Of a stretch of 7,817 nt of DNA, positions 1 through 4,884 are shown piece after piece (the stretch's first letter is position 1; the number at the start of each line of letters is the position of its first letter). Location: positions 1-7,817 of the forward strand of contig CAIUKX010000070.1 of the NCBI GenBank assembly GCA_903899795.1. Reading direction: 5' to 3'. A program made the position numbers and the translations under genes. Under the pieces are notes generated by a model. That model was not told where the DNA came from, did not search any database, and saw nothing but the letters and a program-made list of their open reading frames with translations. The stretch comes from an uncultured Flavobacteriales bacterium. Its GTDB lineage: Bacteria > Bacteroidota > Bacteroidia > Flavobacteriales_D > Crocinitomicaceae.

Positions 1-40
1 AAGCATTAATAAAAAACAAAAACGGTAATAAAAATTTCAT
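1..40 (-). CDS. N-terminal fragment of a secreted or membrane protein (partial, runs off the left edge)
   Basis: An ATG (complement of 38-40) opens a frame that stays open to the window edge. It encodes MKFLLPFLFFINA: a lysine at position 2 followed by an almost wholly hydrophobic stretch. That is how a Sec signal peptide or a first membrane helix begins. The frame lies 84 bp downstream of the DUF1456 gene on the same strand. Only 13 codons are visible, so the family cannot be named, and a chance open frame of this length in AT-rich DNA is possible. No good promoter was found in the gap in front of it. Confidence 0.45.
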   Translation of the reverse strand, partial: MKFLLPFLFFINA

Positions 41-124
41 AATCTTTCGGGCATTGTTAAAAGATTAATAACCAGTACTACAATTTACGAAAAAAAGAAA
101 GGCTAGTCGAGAATTTAACATTAT

Positions 125-370
125 TTATTCAATCGTCTTTTCAGTGTTGTTTTCTTTCGGGCCTCTCATGTGGATAATTAATCCATTCAGAAAATTACGT
201 AAAAATTGATCGCCACAATTTTTGTATTTCGGATGATCATCTTTACGAAAGAGGGCACCTAATTCACTTTCTGTGACTTTAAAATCTACAAGTTTCATTA
301 TTTCGATGATTTCATCATTGCGAAGTTGTAATGCAACTCTCAATTTTTTTAGGATATCGTTGTTTGTCAT
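125..370 (-). CDS. DUF1456 family protein, single-domain YehS-like
   Basis: This 81-residue protein matches the DUF1456 family, whose best-known member is E. coli YehS. The visible signature is a start of the form TNNDILKKLRVAL, a middle segment ESELGALFRKDDHP, and GDQFLRNFLNGLI near residues 53-65. YehS is about 156 residues and carries two such units. Here there is only one, and it resembles the second YehS unit more closely (GDQFLR...FL.GL). The last ten residues are polar and look unstructured. The biochemical role of DUF1456 is unknown to me; the protein is small and soluble, with no signal peptide. The ATG is the only sensible start. A promoter with both consensus boxes lies directly upstream, so the gene is probably transcribed independently of the AraC-type gene 57 bp upstream. 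The stop codon is TAA. The family assignment is firm; the function is not. Confidence 0.9.
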   Translation of the reverse strand: MTNNDILKKLRVALQLRNDEIIEIMKLVDFKVTESELGALFRKDDHPKYKNCGDQFLRNFLNGLIIHMRGPKENNTEKTIE

Positions 371-383
371 TCCGTTTTTTTGA

Positions 384-413
384 CAAAAATAGTTTTTTTT
401 AAGGAGGGAGCAA
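384..413 (-). promoter_or_regulatory. Flavobacterium-type promoter of the DUF1456 gene
   Basis: On the minus strand, TTG (413-411) is followed by 19 bases and then TATTTTTG (391-384). This is an exact match to the Bacteroidota TTG-N(17-23)-TAnnTTTG promoter form. Transcription would start near 377-380, leaving a leader of only about 7-10 bases before the ATG at 370. The spacer is a run of A and T, so a chance match is possible, but both boxes and the spacing are right. Confidence 0.5.
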
Positions 414-427
414 TTTTGGTTGGAGGC

Positions 428-1309
428 TTATTTTTTATTTTTCATAGATTGAAATTCTTTAGGAGAAACGCCGCAGTTCGTTTTGAATAATCGGGAAAAA
501 TGGGCATAATCATCATATCCTAGTGCATAAGCGATGTCCGATAAAGGTGCATCAGTTTGAATGAGCAATCGTTTTGCTTCCAGTATGACTCTGTCGGTAA
601 TGTGAGTTTGTGTGGTTTTGTTCAGCTGTGATTGAACAATTCTGTTCAGATGTTTTGTGCTCATATTCAGCCATTCAGCGTATTGTTTAGGCGATTTTTC
701 TGAAATGTAATTTTGATCGATGAGTTGCTGTAATTGCTGAAATTTGAAAGCGTAAAGATTAGATTTATTCGTTTTAGAAATAATTTCTTCAGGATAATTT
801 CTGCTTAATTCGATATAGGCCAGATCAACCAGAGATCTTATTTTTTCAAGTTTCATCGTCTGAGATGAATTGTATTCAAGCAATAATTCCCTGAATATTT
901 TTTTGATGGTGATAAACGCTTCTTCATTCAAATAGATATTGGGAGAATTAATGGAGGATAAAAAGAACGGAAACTGAGAAACTCGTTTTGATGTGTATTG
1001 GAGATCATAAAATGCTTCACTGTGAAGGAAAATCAATCCATCAATGTCTTCGGATAGTTCCCAATGATGAATCTGACCTGGTTTTAGCATGAATACAGCT
1101 CCCTTTTGAATAGGATAGGATTGAAAATCAATTTCATGAACTCCTGATCCTGCTGTAAATAAAACAGTTACATAAAAGTCGTGTTTATGCGGTTTGACGA
1201 TGGAATTATGAAATTCATTACAGTGATTGACAATATTGTTCACGTAAAAGTTGTCGTTTTTTTGCTCTGAATCAAACGAATCGATATGTAAAACTGGAGG
1301 GTTTTTCAT
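428..1309 (-). CDS. AraC-family transcriptional regulator with N-terminal cupin sensor domain
   Basis: This is a 293-residue cytoplasmic DNA-binding regulator. Residues of about 25-110 form an AraC-type cupin ligand-binding domain. Visible in it are a histidine pair HKH (41-43), the GSGVHEIDF strand, and PGQIHHW (78-83). Residues of about 190-290 carry the double helix-turn-helix of the AraC/XylS family. The first helix-turn-helix lies around 207-226 (SPKQYAEWLNMSTKHLNRIV). The second lies around 257-276 and is followed by the family signature GYDDYAHFSRLFKTNCGVSPKEF. The length is normal for the family. The ligand is not predictable. The gene is divergent from the DUF983 gene, with about 100 bp between the starts, so that gene is the natural first candidate target; this is inference from layout only. 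A near-consensus -7 box (TACATTTA, 1340-1333) precedes the gene, without a clear -33 box. The stop codon is TAA. Confidence 0.93.
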   Translation of the reverse strand: MKNPPVLHIDSFDSEQKNDNFYVNNIVNHCNEFHNSIVKPHKHDFYVTVLFTAGSGVHEIDFQSYPIQKGAVFMLKPGQIHHWELSEDIDGLIFLHSEAFYDLQYTSKRVSQFPFFLSSINSPNIYLNEEAFITIKKIFRELLLEYNSSQTMKLEKIRSLVDLAYIELSRNYPEEIISKTNKSNLYAFKFQQLQQLIDQNYISEKSPKQYAEWLNMSTKHLNRIVQSQLNKTTQTHITDRVILEAKRLLIQTDAPLSDIAYALGYDDYAHFSRLFKTNCGVSPKEFQSMKNKK

Positions 1310-1339
1310 GTTGATGAAATATATGAATGTCCTAAATGT

Positions 1340-1359
1340 ACAAAAAAAAGTCTTTTTGT
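1340..1359. promoter_or_regulatory. Inverted repeat in the AraC/DUF983 divergent promoter region
   Basis: The 103-bp region between the two divergent starts contains ACAAAAA (1340-1346), a 6-base gap, and TTTTTGT (1353-1359). A second, overlapping alignment is AAAAAG-T-CTTTTT, centred on 1351. The site adjoins the weak -7 box of the regulator. Such a site could bind the AraC-type protein. It is, however, mostly A and T, where symmetric runs arise easily, so an operator role is only a suggestion. Confidence 0.25.
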
Positions 1360-1412
1360 GTATTTTTAATTAGATGGTTATGAGCTTTTTTTGTTAATAA
1401 ATACGATTGATC

Positions 1413-1757
1413 ATGAAAATCTTGCCAAATTTAAGTACTGGAAAATGTCCGAAATGTGAAAAGGGAGATGTCTTTTCTTCAAAGGGAAATATTTTTTTGC
1501 TACAAGCGCCGAAAATGTATGATAAATGTTCTTCGTGCGGGTATACTTATGAACGCGAACCAGGTTATTTTTTAGGTGCTTTTTATGTGAGTTATGGCAT
1601 GACAGTTTTTGAATTATTGGTTACCTATATCTTGCTTCAATCCTTTGTTTCGAACGTTTGGAGTATTATAGCTTTAATGTTTATGATTTTGGTATTACTC
1701 AGTTTTTTTAATTTTCGAGTTGCTAGGTTGATGTGGATTAATCTGTTTCACAAATAA
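1413..1757 (+). CDS. DUF983 family zinc-ribbon membrane protein
   Basis: This 114-residue protein belongs to DUF983. The N-terminal cytoplasmic part carries two CxxC pairs, CPKC at 12-15 and CSSC at 39-42, which most likely bind one zinc ion. The second pair leads into the family hallmark EPGYFLGAFYVSYG (49-62). Two hydrophobic helices follow at about 57-80 and 83-101, and the protein ends with a short basic tail. It should sit in the inner membrane; its biochemical role is not established. The frame can be extended two codons to a TTG at 1407. The ATG at 1413 is the better start because family members usually begin just before the first CxxC and the TTG adds nothing recognisable. It is the only plus-strand gene here. 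It diverges from the AraC-type regulator and converges on the pentapeptide gene. The stop codon is TAA. Confidence 0.9.
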   Translation: MKILPNLSTGKCPKCEKGDVFSSKGNIFLLQAPKMYDKCSSCGYTYEREPGYFLGAFYVSYGMTVFELLVTYILLQSFVSNVWSIIALMFMILVLLSFFNFRVARLMWINLFHK

Positions 1758-1808
1758 AACCTGCTGAAAAAGTCAAGAATAAATCTCAAATGTATTTCCA
1801 CAACTTAT

Positions 1809-1870
1809 AAACTTTAAGATCATTTGATTATTTTTAGATGTACCTATATTGGGTCTTGATTTTTAAGTTT
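1809..1870. repeat. Long imperfect inverted repeat between convergent genes
   Basis: The 158-bp gap between the ends of the DUF983 and pentapeptide genes contains AAACTTTAAGATCA (1809-1822) and TGATTTTTAAGTTT (1857-1870). These arms pair over 14 positions, with 12 Watson-Crick pairs, one G-U and one mismatch, around a 34-base loop. No U-tract follows, so this is not a classic Rho-independent terminator. It could still act as a transcript end or stabilising fold for the plus-strand mRNA. The rest of the gap shows nothing I can name. Confidence 0.3.
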
Positions 1871-1915
1871 TTGAGTGTAACTTGTCCCGAGAATGGGGAG
1901 TAATCTAATGTTTTT

Positions 1916-2491
1916 TTAATCAATTACAAGGTCATATTTCTCCAGTAAACCGAGAAGTCCAGGGTAGGCGAGACGTGCTTTTTTTAGTTTGTTGTTTTCT
2001 GGATCAATGATATAGTTACGAGCAGTTCTCAAATCGGATTTGAAAAGTATGGTGCGGTCAAAAACAGTTCCAGTGAGATCACAGTTGTGGAAAATAGCTT
2101 CAGACAAATCAACTTCAGATAAATCGGCTTCTTTCAATGAACATTCGATGAATTGGGTTTTCTTCATCTTTTTTTGAAAGAAAGTTGAATAGTCCAACTG
2201 ACAATTTTTAAAGTTGACTGTAAATAGAAAGTCATTACAAACACTGAAATCAACGCCCACGATTTTAGAATTTACAAAATCACAATTCTTTAATCCTGAG
2301 TGATTTAATTTTGCCATTGAGAAATTACAGTTGTCGAAAAGGCAATCCACAAAATCCGATTGTAAAATAGCTGATGAAGAAAAATTGCAATTGGTAAAGG
2401 TGCATCGTTCGAATTCCTTTCCGGAAATTTTCTTTTCGGAAAAATCTTTATTAGAAAATGTTTTTTCTTGTTGTAATGTGTCTTCTTTCAT
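1916..2491 (-). CDS. Pentapeptide-repeat protein, McbG/Qnr-like
   Basis: This 191-residue protein is built from pentapeptide repeats A(D/N)LXX in their aromatic/cysteine-rich form, for example FERCTFTNCNF (27-37) and FVDCLFDNCNF (47-57), then ADLSEVDLSEAIFHNCDL (122-139). Such repeats fold into a right-handed quadrilateral beta-helix. Length and layout resemble McbG and Qnr: a continuous helix, a DLRTA segment (153-157), then an IDPENNKL stretch and a short C-terminal helical region (PGLLGLLEKYDLVID). The C-terminal part resembles the McbG sequence as I remember it. McbG and Qnr protect DNA gyrase from microcin B17 or quinolones; whether this protein does so is inference. The frame extends upstream to 2539, but that longer start lies inside the terminator hairpin of the cold-shock gene. 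The ATG at 2491 is therefore chosen. The stop codon is TAA. The protein is cytoplasmic, with no signal peptide. Confidence 0.88.
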   Translation of the reverse strand: MKEDTLQQEKTFSNKDFSEKKISGKEFERCTFTNCNFSSSAILQSDFVDCLFDNCNFSMAKLNHSGLKNCDFVNSKIVGVDFSVCNDFLFTVNFKNCQLDYSTFFQKKMKKTQFIECSLKEADLSEVDLSEAIFHNCDLTGTVFDRTILFKSDLRTARNYIIDPENNKLKKARLAYPGLLGLLEKYDLVID

Positions 2492-2502
2492 AATGCTTGC
2501 TA

Positions 2503-2530
2503 TAAAATTAGCATAAAAAAAAGTCTTGCA
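2503..2530 (-). promoter_or_regulatory. Candidate promoter of the pentapeptide gene, with flanking dyad
   Basis: On the minus strand, a TTG at about 2531-2529 is followed by 18 bases and TAATTTTA (2510-2503). That is one mismatch from TAnnTTTG, with correct spacing. The -33 box lies inside the hairpin of the upstream terminator. The -7 box is overlapped by the dyad TGCTA-N6-TAGCA (2498-2513), a possible operator. Transcription would begin about 5-8 bases before the ATG at 2491. Confidence 0.35.
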
Positions 2531-2544
2531 AAAATGCAAGACTT
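2513..2544 (-). terminator. Rho-independent terminator of the cold-shock gene
   Basis: AAGTCTTGCA (2521-2530) and TGCAAGACTT (2535-2544) form a perfect 10-bp stem with a 4-base loop. On the minus strand the stem is followed directly by a run of T (complement of the A-run at about 2515-2522). It begins 29 bases after the stop codon of the cold-shock gene. There is no matching T-run on the plus-strand side, so it works for minus-strand transcription only. Confidence 0.88.
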
Positions 2545-2573
2545 AAATTCCTAAATAATGTATCGTGAAAAGC

Positions 2574-2765
2574 TTACGCTTGTTTAACGTTTACCGCATT
2601 TAATCCTTTTCTTCCTTCTTGAAGTTCGTATGTAACTTCATCATTTTCTCTGATCTCATCTACAAGACCTGAAATGTGTACAAAGTACTCTTGGTTTGAC
2701 TCTGCATCTTTAATAAATCCAAATCCTTTTGAGTCATTGAAAAATTTTACAATCCCTTTATTCAT
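2574..2765 (-). CDS. Cold-shock domain protein (CspA family)
   Basis: This 63-residue protein is a complete cold-shock domain, an OB-fold that binds single-stranded RNA and DNA and acts as an RNA chaperone. It starts MNKGIVKFFND. RNP1 is KGFGFI (13-18), with its stacking aromatic residues in place. RNP2 is YFVHIS (27-32). The C-terminal strand is GRKGLNAVNVK. The length is typical of bacterial Csp proteins (65-70) or slightly shorter. The gene is a single-gene unit, with its own candidate promoter upstream and a strong terminator downstream. The candidate promoter would leave only a short leader, so the long cold-inducible 5' leader known from E. coli cspA is not evident. It may be expressed constitutively, but this cannot be decided from sequence. 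The stop codon is TAA. Confidence 0.96.
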   Translation of the reverse strand: MNKGIVKFFNDSKGFGFIKDAESNQEYFVHISGLVDEIRENDEVTYELQEGRKGLNAVNVKQA

Positions 2766-2784
2766 AATAATAATTTTATTTCCA

Positions 2785-2812
2785 CAAATGTAAGTATAAT
2801 TATTGGTGTGAA
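2785..2812 (-). promoter_or_regulatory. Candidate promoter of the cold-shock gene
   Basis: On the minus strand, TACATTTG (2792-2785) matches TAnnTTTG exactly. About 17 bases upstream is TTC rather than TTG, giving a degenerate -33 box. The start of transcription would be near 2778-2781, about 15 bases before the ATG at 2765. The 110-bp gap between this gene and the DUF985 gene holds nothing else that I can recognise. Confidence 0.4.
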
Positions 2813-2875
2813 CTATTTTTTACAGATTATTTTCGTTTTCAACAAAATGGCAAAGATTTTAATTGAGATAAAAAA

Positions 2876-3346
2876 TTAGGTTAAATGATGGATAATAGAT
2901 GCCTCAGCAGGAAATAGTTGGAGTAAATATTCTTCTGTGAACAATTCAAAATCGCGAAAATCAAAACCCGGAGCAACAGCACAGGAAACGAGTGAAAAGC
3001 TATTAGGATTCATAACGCTTGATCCAAATATGGTGTCTTTTGGAACGAGAAACTGGGGAACTTCATCCTTTGTAAAATCGATACCAACTTTGGTTTCAGA
3101 ATGTCCGTTTTCATCAAGTGTGTGAACAATTAAGGGGCTTCCCATGTGATAGAACCATATTTCATCGCTTTTGATTCTGTGAAATTTGGATACATTTTCA
3201 GAAGTCAGTAAAAAATAGATAACGGTCATTAATTGCCTTTCCATTCCAGGAATATTGATTTCCGATCGATACGTTTCTGAATAATAACCACCTTCCGGAT
3301 GAGCTTGAAGGTTCAGTTTTTCAATAATTTCTTTAATATTCATCAT
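2876..3346 (-). CDS. Cupin_5 (DUF985) family protein
   Basis: This 156-residue protein is a single-domain cupin of the DUF985/Cupin_5 family, the group that contains yeast YML079w. Diagnostic segments are HPEGGYYSETYRS (16-28), FHRIKSDEIWFYHMGSPL (55-72), and the C-terminal VAPGFDFRDFEL (124-135). The HRIKSDEIW.Y segment is where other cupins carry metal ligands. The substrate is unknown; some relatives are described as sugar-epimerase-like, but I would not assign that here. The protein is cytoplasmic. The frame runs back to a TTG at 3382, but that codon is part of the 7-bp repeat spacer. Paired ATGs at 3346 and 3343 follow a GGAAA, and family members begin just before the EII.KLNL helix, so I start at 3346; 3343 is equally good. 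The gene lies downstream of the beta-barrel gene on the same strand. The stop codon is TAA. Confidence 0.9.
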   Translation of the reverse strand: MMNIKEIIEKLNLQAHPEGGYYSETYRSEINIPGMERQLMTVIYFLLTSENVSKFHRIKSDEIWFYHMGSPLIVHTLDENGHSETKVGIDFTKDEVPQFLVPKDTIFGSSVMNPNSFSLVSCAVAPGFDFRDFELFTEEYLLQLFPAEASIIHHLT

Positions 3347-3362
3347 AAAATTTCCGTCAGGC

Positions 3363-3404
3363 ATCAATAATTCACCATTCAAAATTAAGCATTCAACATC
3401 ACTC
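3363..3404. repeat. Phased 7-bp repeat filling an intergenic spacer
   Basis: Read on the plus strand, the spacer divides into six 7-bp units in phase: ATCAATA, ATTCACC, ATTCAAA, ATTAAGC, ATTCAAC, ATCACTC. The consensus is ATTCANN (NNTGAAT on the minus strand). The four central units are the best. The array contains the TGA stop of the beta-barrel gene (3399-3401) and covers nearly all the space up to the DUF985 gene. This looks like a degenerate heptamer microsatellite, and I have the impression that related sequences are common between genes in Bacteroidota. Confidence 0.6.
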
Positions 3405-4175
3405 TATCGGTGGCTTTATTGGTTGTGTACCTTTTTGTTTGATGTTGGGAAAGAAATATTTCAAATCAACTGATAAATAGGAACCTCGCATTGTTCCTCT
3501 TAGGAAAGTTGATTCGGTTTGTTTTTGAATTTCATGCCAAGACCCCCATACAAAAATAGGTGCCAAAGGAACTCGGATCGATCCGCCGATGTAATAAAAA
3601 CCTCTGTTTTTTGTACGGTATTCAAAGCCAACGTTTGCGTTTAGATTTAATCCGGTTTTGTATACTGATGCATAATTGAAAAAGGAGTTGATTCCTCCGG
3701 TTTCAGTTCTTTTTTGAATATCTGTCGGGCTGAAAGTTGCAACCACTCCCATAGAGGAATTCATGTAAAATTTCTGACTCAATTGAATGTATATCAAAGC
3801 ATTTAGGGGAATCTCATAATTAATCAATGACCAATGATCCTTTGCTGTGATAATGGGAGCACCAGTAGTTGTATCAGCGACTGACATTCCCAGATTGAAA
3901 TTACGTTGGGTAAAATTAATTCCAGTTTCAAAAGCAATGAGAGGTGTGATTCCGACACGAACAGTTGCACCAAAAGAATACCCTGTAGTTTGCGTAATTG
4001 AAGCTGTGTATTCTTTTTTGGTCATTGAGAATTCCTTAGGACCTCCAAAATTTGAGGGAATGATTGTACGGTATTGTACACCGAAATAGGATGCAACTTT
4101 TTCCCTTTGGCTGAATAGGGGGCTACAAACGATAGATAACAGTGTAAAGAGTGGTAAGTATTTCATCTGTTTCAT
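3399..4175 (-). CDS. Outer-membrane beta-barrel protein (PorT/OMP_b-brl type)
   Basis: This 258-residue protein has an N-terminal signal peptide: MKQMK, a hydrophobic stretch LPLFTLLSIVCSPL, and probable cleavage near SPLFSQ (18-23). The rest alternates polar and hydrophobic residues in short strands separated by turns. Examples are YSFGATVRVGITPLIAFETGINF (66-88), KFYMNSSMGVVATF (135-148), LNLNANVGFEY (176-186) and GFYYIGGSIRVPL (192-204). This is the pattern of the small 8-10-strand barrels common in Bacteroidota. The barrel ends with a strand at about 232-242 (SYLSVDLKYFF) and is followed by a proline-rich tail (QPIKPPIE) that lies beyond the last strand. The specific function is unknown. 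Cys17 is not in a convincing lipobox. The gene stands 112 bp downstream of the nitroreductase gene, so it probably has its own promoter. ATG at 4175 is used; an in-frame ATG at 4166 is an alternative. The stop codon is TGA. Confidence 0.82.
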   Translation of the reverse strand: MKQMKYLPLFTLLSIVCSPLFSQREKVASYFGVQYRTIIPSNFGGPKEFSMTKKEYTASITQTTGYSFGATVRVGITPLIAFETGINFTQRNFNLGMSVADTTTGAPIITAKDHWSLINYEIPLNALIYIQLSQKFYMNSSMGVVATFSPTDIQKRTETGGINSFFNYASVYKTGLNLNANVGFEYRTKNRGFYYIGGSIRVPLAPIFVWGSWHEIQKQTESTFLRGTMRGSYLSVDLKYFFPNIKQKGTQPIKPPIE

Positions 4176-4193
4176 AATCTGTTTCTTTTGCTA

Positions 4194-4228
4194 CAAAATA
4201 AGTCATTTTATTTCTTTTTATAAATGAC
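4194..4228 (-). promoter_or_regulatory. Possible promoter and dyad upstream of the beta-barrel gene
   Basis: On the minus strand TTATTTTG (4201-4194) is one mismatch from TAnnTTTG and lies 18 bases before the ATG. No clear -33 TTG is present. Directly upstream is a perfect 7-bp dyad, GTCATTT (4202-4208), 13 bases, AAATGAC (4222-4228). It would occupy the spacer of this promoter, a common place for an operator. The remaining part of the 112-bp gap shows no further signal. Confidence 0.28.
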
Positions 4229-4287
4229 CATTGTTTTATATGCGACATCTATCGAGTATGAACTTCACTATTTTATCTTATCGGTAT

Positions 4288-4875
4288 TTATTGGATAATC
4301 CACTCGGTGGTATATTCCAAAGGTTTTCGGTGGGCTTTTGGCCATTCGATAGCGGGGTAGCCTATATAAAAGAGTCCTAGGCATTTGTCTTTTTCCCCAA
4401 TGCCTAGAAATTCATTCATCTCTTTGGAGTAGATTAATTTTGGTGTCGACCAAAATCCACCTAATCCATATGCCGTACAGGAAAGATGTAAATTTTGGAT
4501 AGCACAAGCTACAGCTTCGATTTCTTCGATTTCCAGAATTTTTTCTTCTTTTTGACGTTCCATACAAACTGCAATAACAACGGAAGATAGCAATGGACGA
4601 GTGATCATTTTCGCCAATTTTGCATCATCCTGGTTTTCTCTTGGAGTCAATGCTAAATATGCTCTACCTAAAAAATCACTTAATTTTTGTGTTCCCTCCT
4701 CCATAAAGACTTTAAAACGCCACGGTTGTGTGTTTCCGTGAGTGGGAGCCCATTGTGCATTGTTGAGTAATAATTCAACTTGTTCCTTATGAACTTTTCT
4801 GGTACTGAACTGTTCGGGGTAAATTGTTCGTCTGCTTCGGATTAATTCGTTTATTTCTGAAAGATTGAATCGCAT
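4288..4875 (-). CDS. Nitroreductase family FMN-dependent oxidoreductase
   Basis: This 195-residue protein has the nitroreductase fold, which uses FMN and NAD(P)H to reduce nitro groups, quinones or related compounds, usually as a cytoplasmic homodimer. The N-terminal SRRTIYPEQF (14-23) is the RRS.R.F-type FMN-phosphate-binding segment. APTHGNTQPWRF (43-54) is the conserved S.N.QPWRF loop. AYGLGGFWST (135-144) and LGLFYIGYP (166-174) are the later conserved strands that contact the flavin. The C-terminal HRKPLEYTTEWI is typical of the YdjA-like subgroup. The length is normal for this compact subgroup. The substrate is not predictable. The gene starts 9 bp after the TAG of the peptidase gene, in the same reading frame. 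An AGGAA overlapping that stop, 6 bases before the ATG, can serve as ribosome binding site. Co-transcription with the peptidase is likely. The stop codon is TAA. Confidence 0.92.
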   Translation of the reverse strand: MRFNLSEINELIRSRRTIYPEQFSTRKVHKEQVELLLNNAQWAPTHGNTQPWRFKVFMEEGTQKLSDFLGRAYLALTPRENQDDAKLAKMITRPLLSSVVIAVCMERQKEEKILEIEEIEAVACAIQNLHLSCTAYGLGGFWSTPKLIYSKEMNEFLGIGEKDKCLGLFYIGYPAIEWPKAHRKPLEYTTEWIIQ

Positions 4876-4884
4876 CTTAATTTC

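Noticed and set aside
1758..1915. Rho-independent terminator for the convergent genes near 1880-1900 (CCC/GGG around GAGAAT)
   Set aside because: The stem is only about three to four base pairs and no proper T-run follows at the right distance.
2331..2516. Plus-strand open frame opposite the pentapeptide gene
   Set aside because: It lies antisense to a clear gene, extends through its promoter, and has no recognisable family or ribosome binding site.
2492..2539. Longer start of the pentapeptide protein at 2539
   Set aside because: It would begin within the terminator hairpin of the cold-shock gene, and the extra 16 residues show no repeat character.
2937..4089. Plus-strand open frames at 2937-3125 and 3847-4089
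   Set aside because: They are antisense to the DUF985 and beta-barrel genes, and their residue content looks like the reverse of real coding sequence, with no domain.
3399..4175. Lipoprotein signal at Cys17 of the beta-barrel protein
   Set aside because: The residues before the cysteine (S-I-V) do not fit a lipobox, and the signal peptide continues to a better cleavage site near SPLFSQ.
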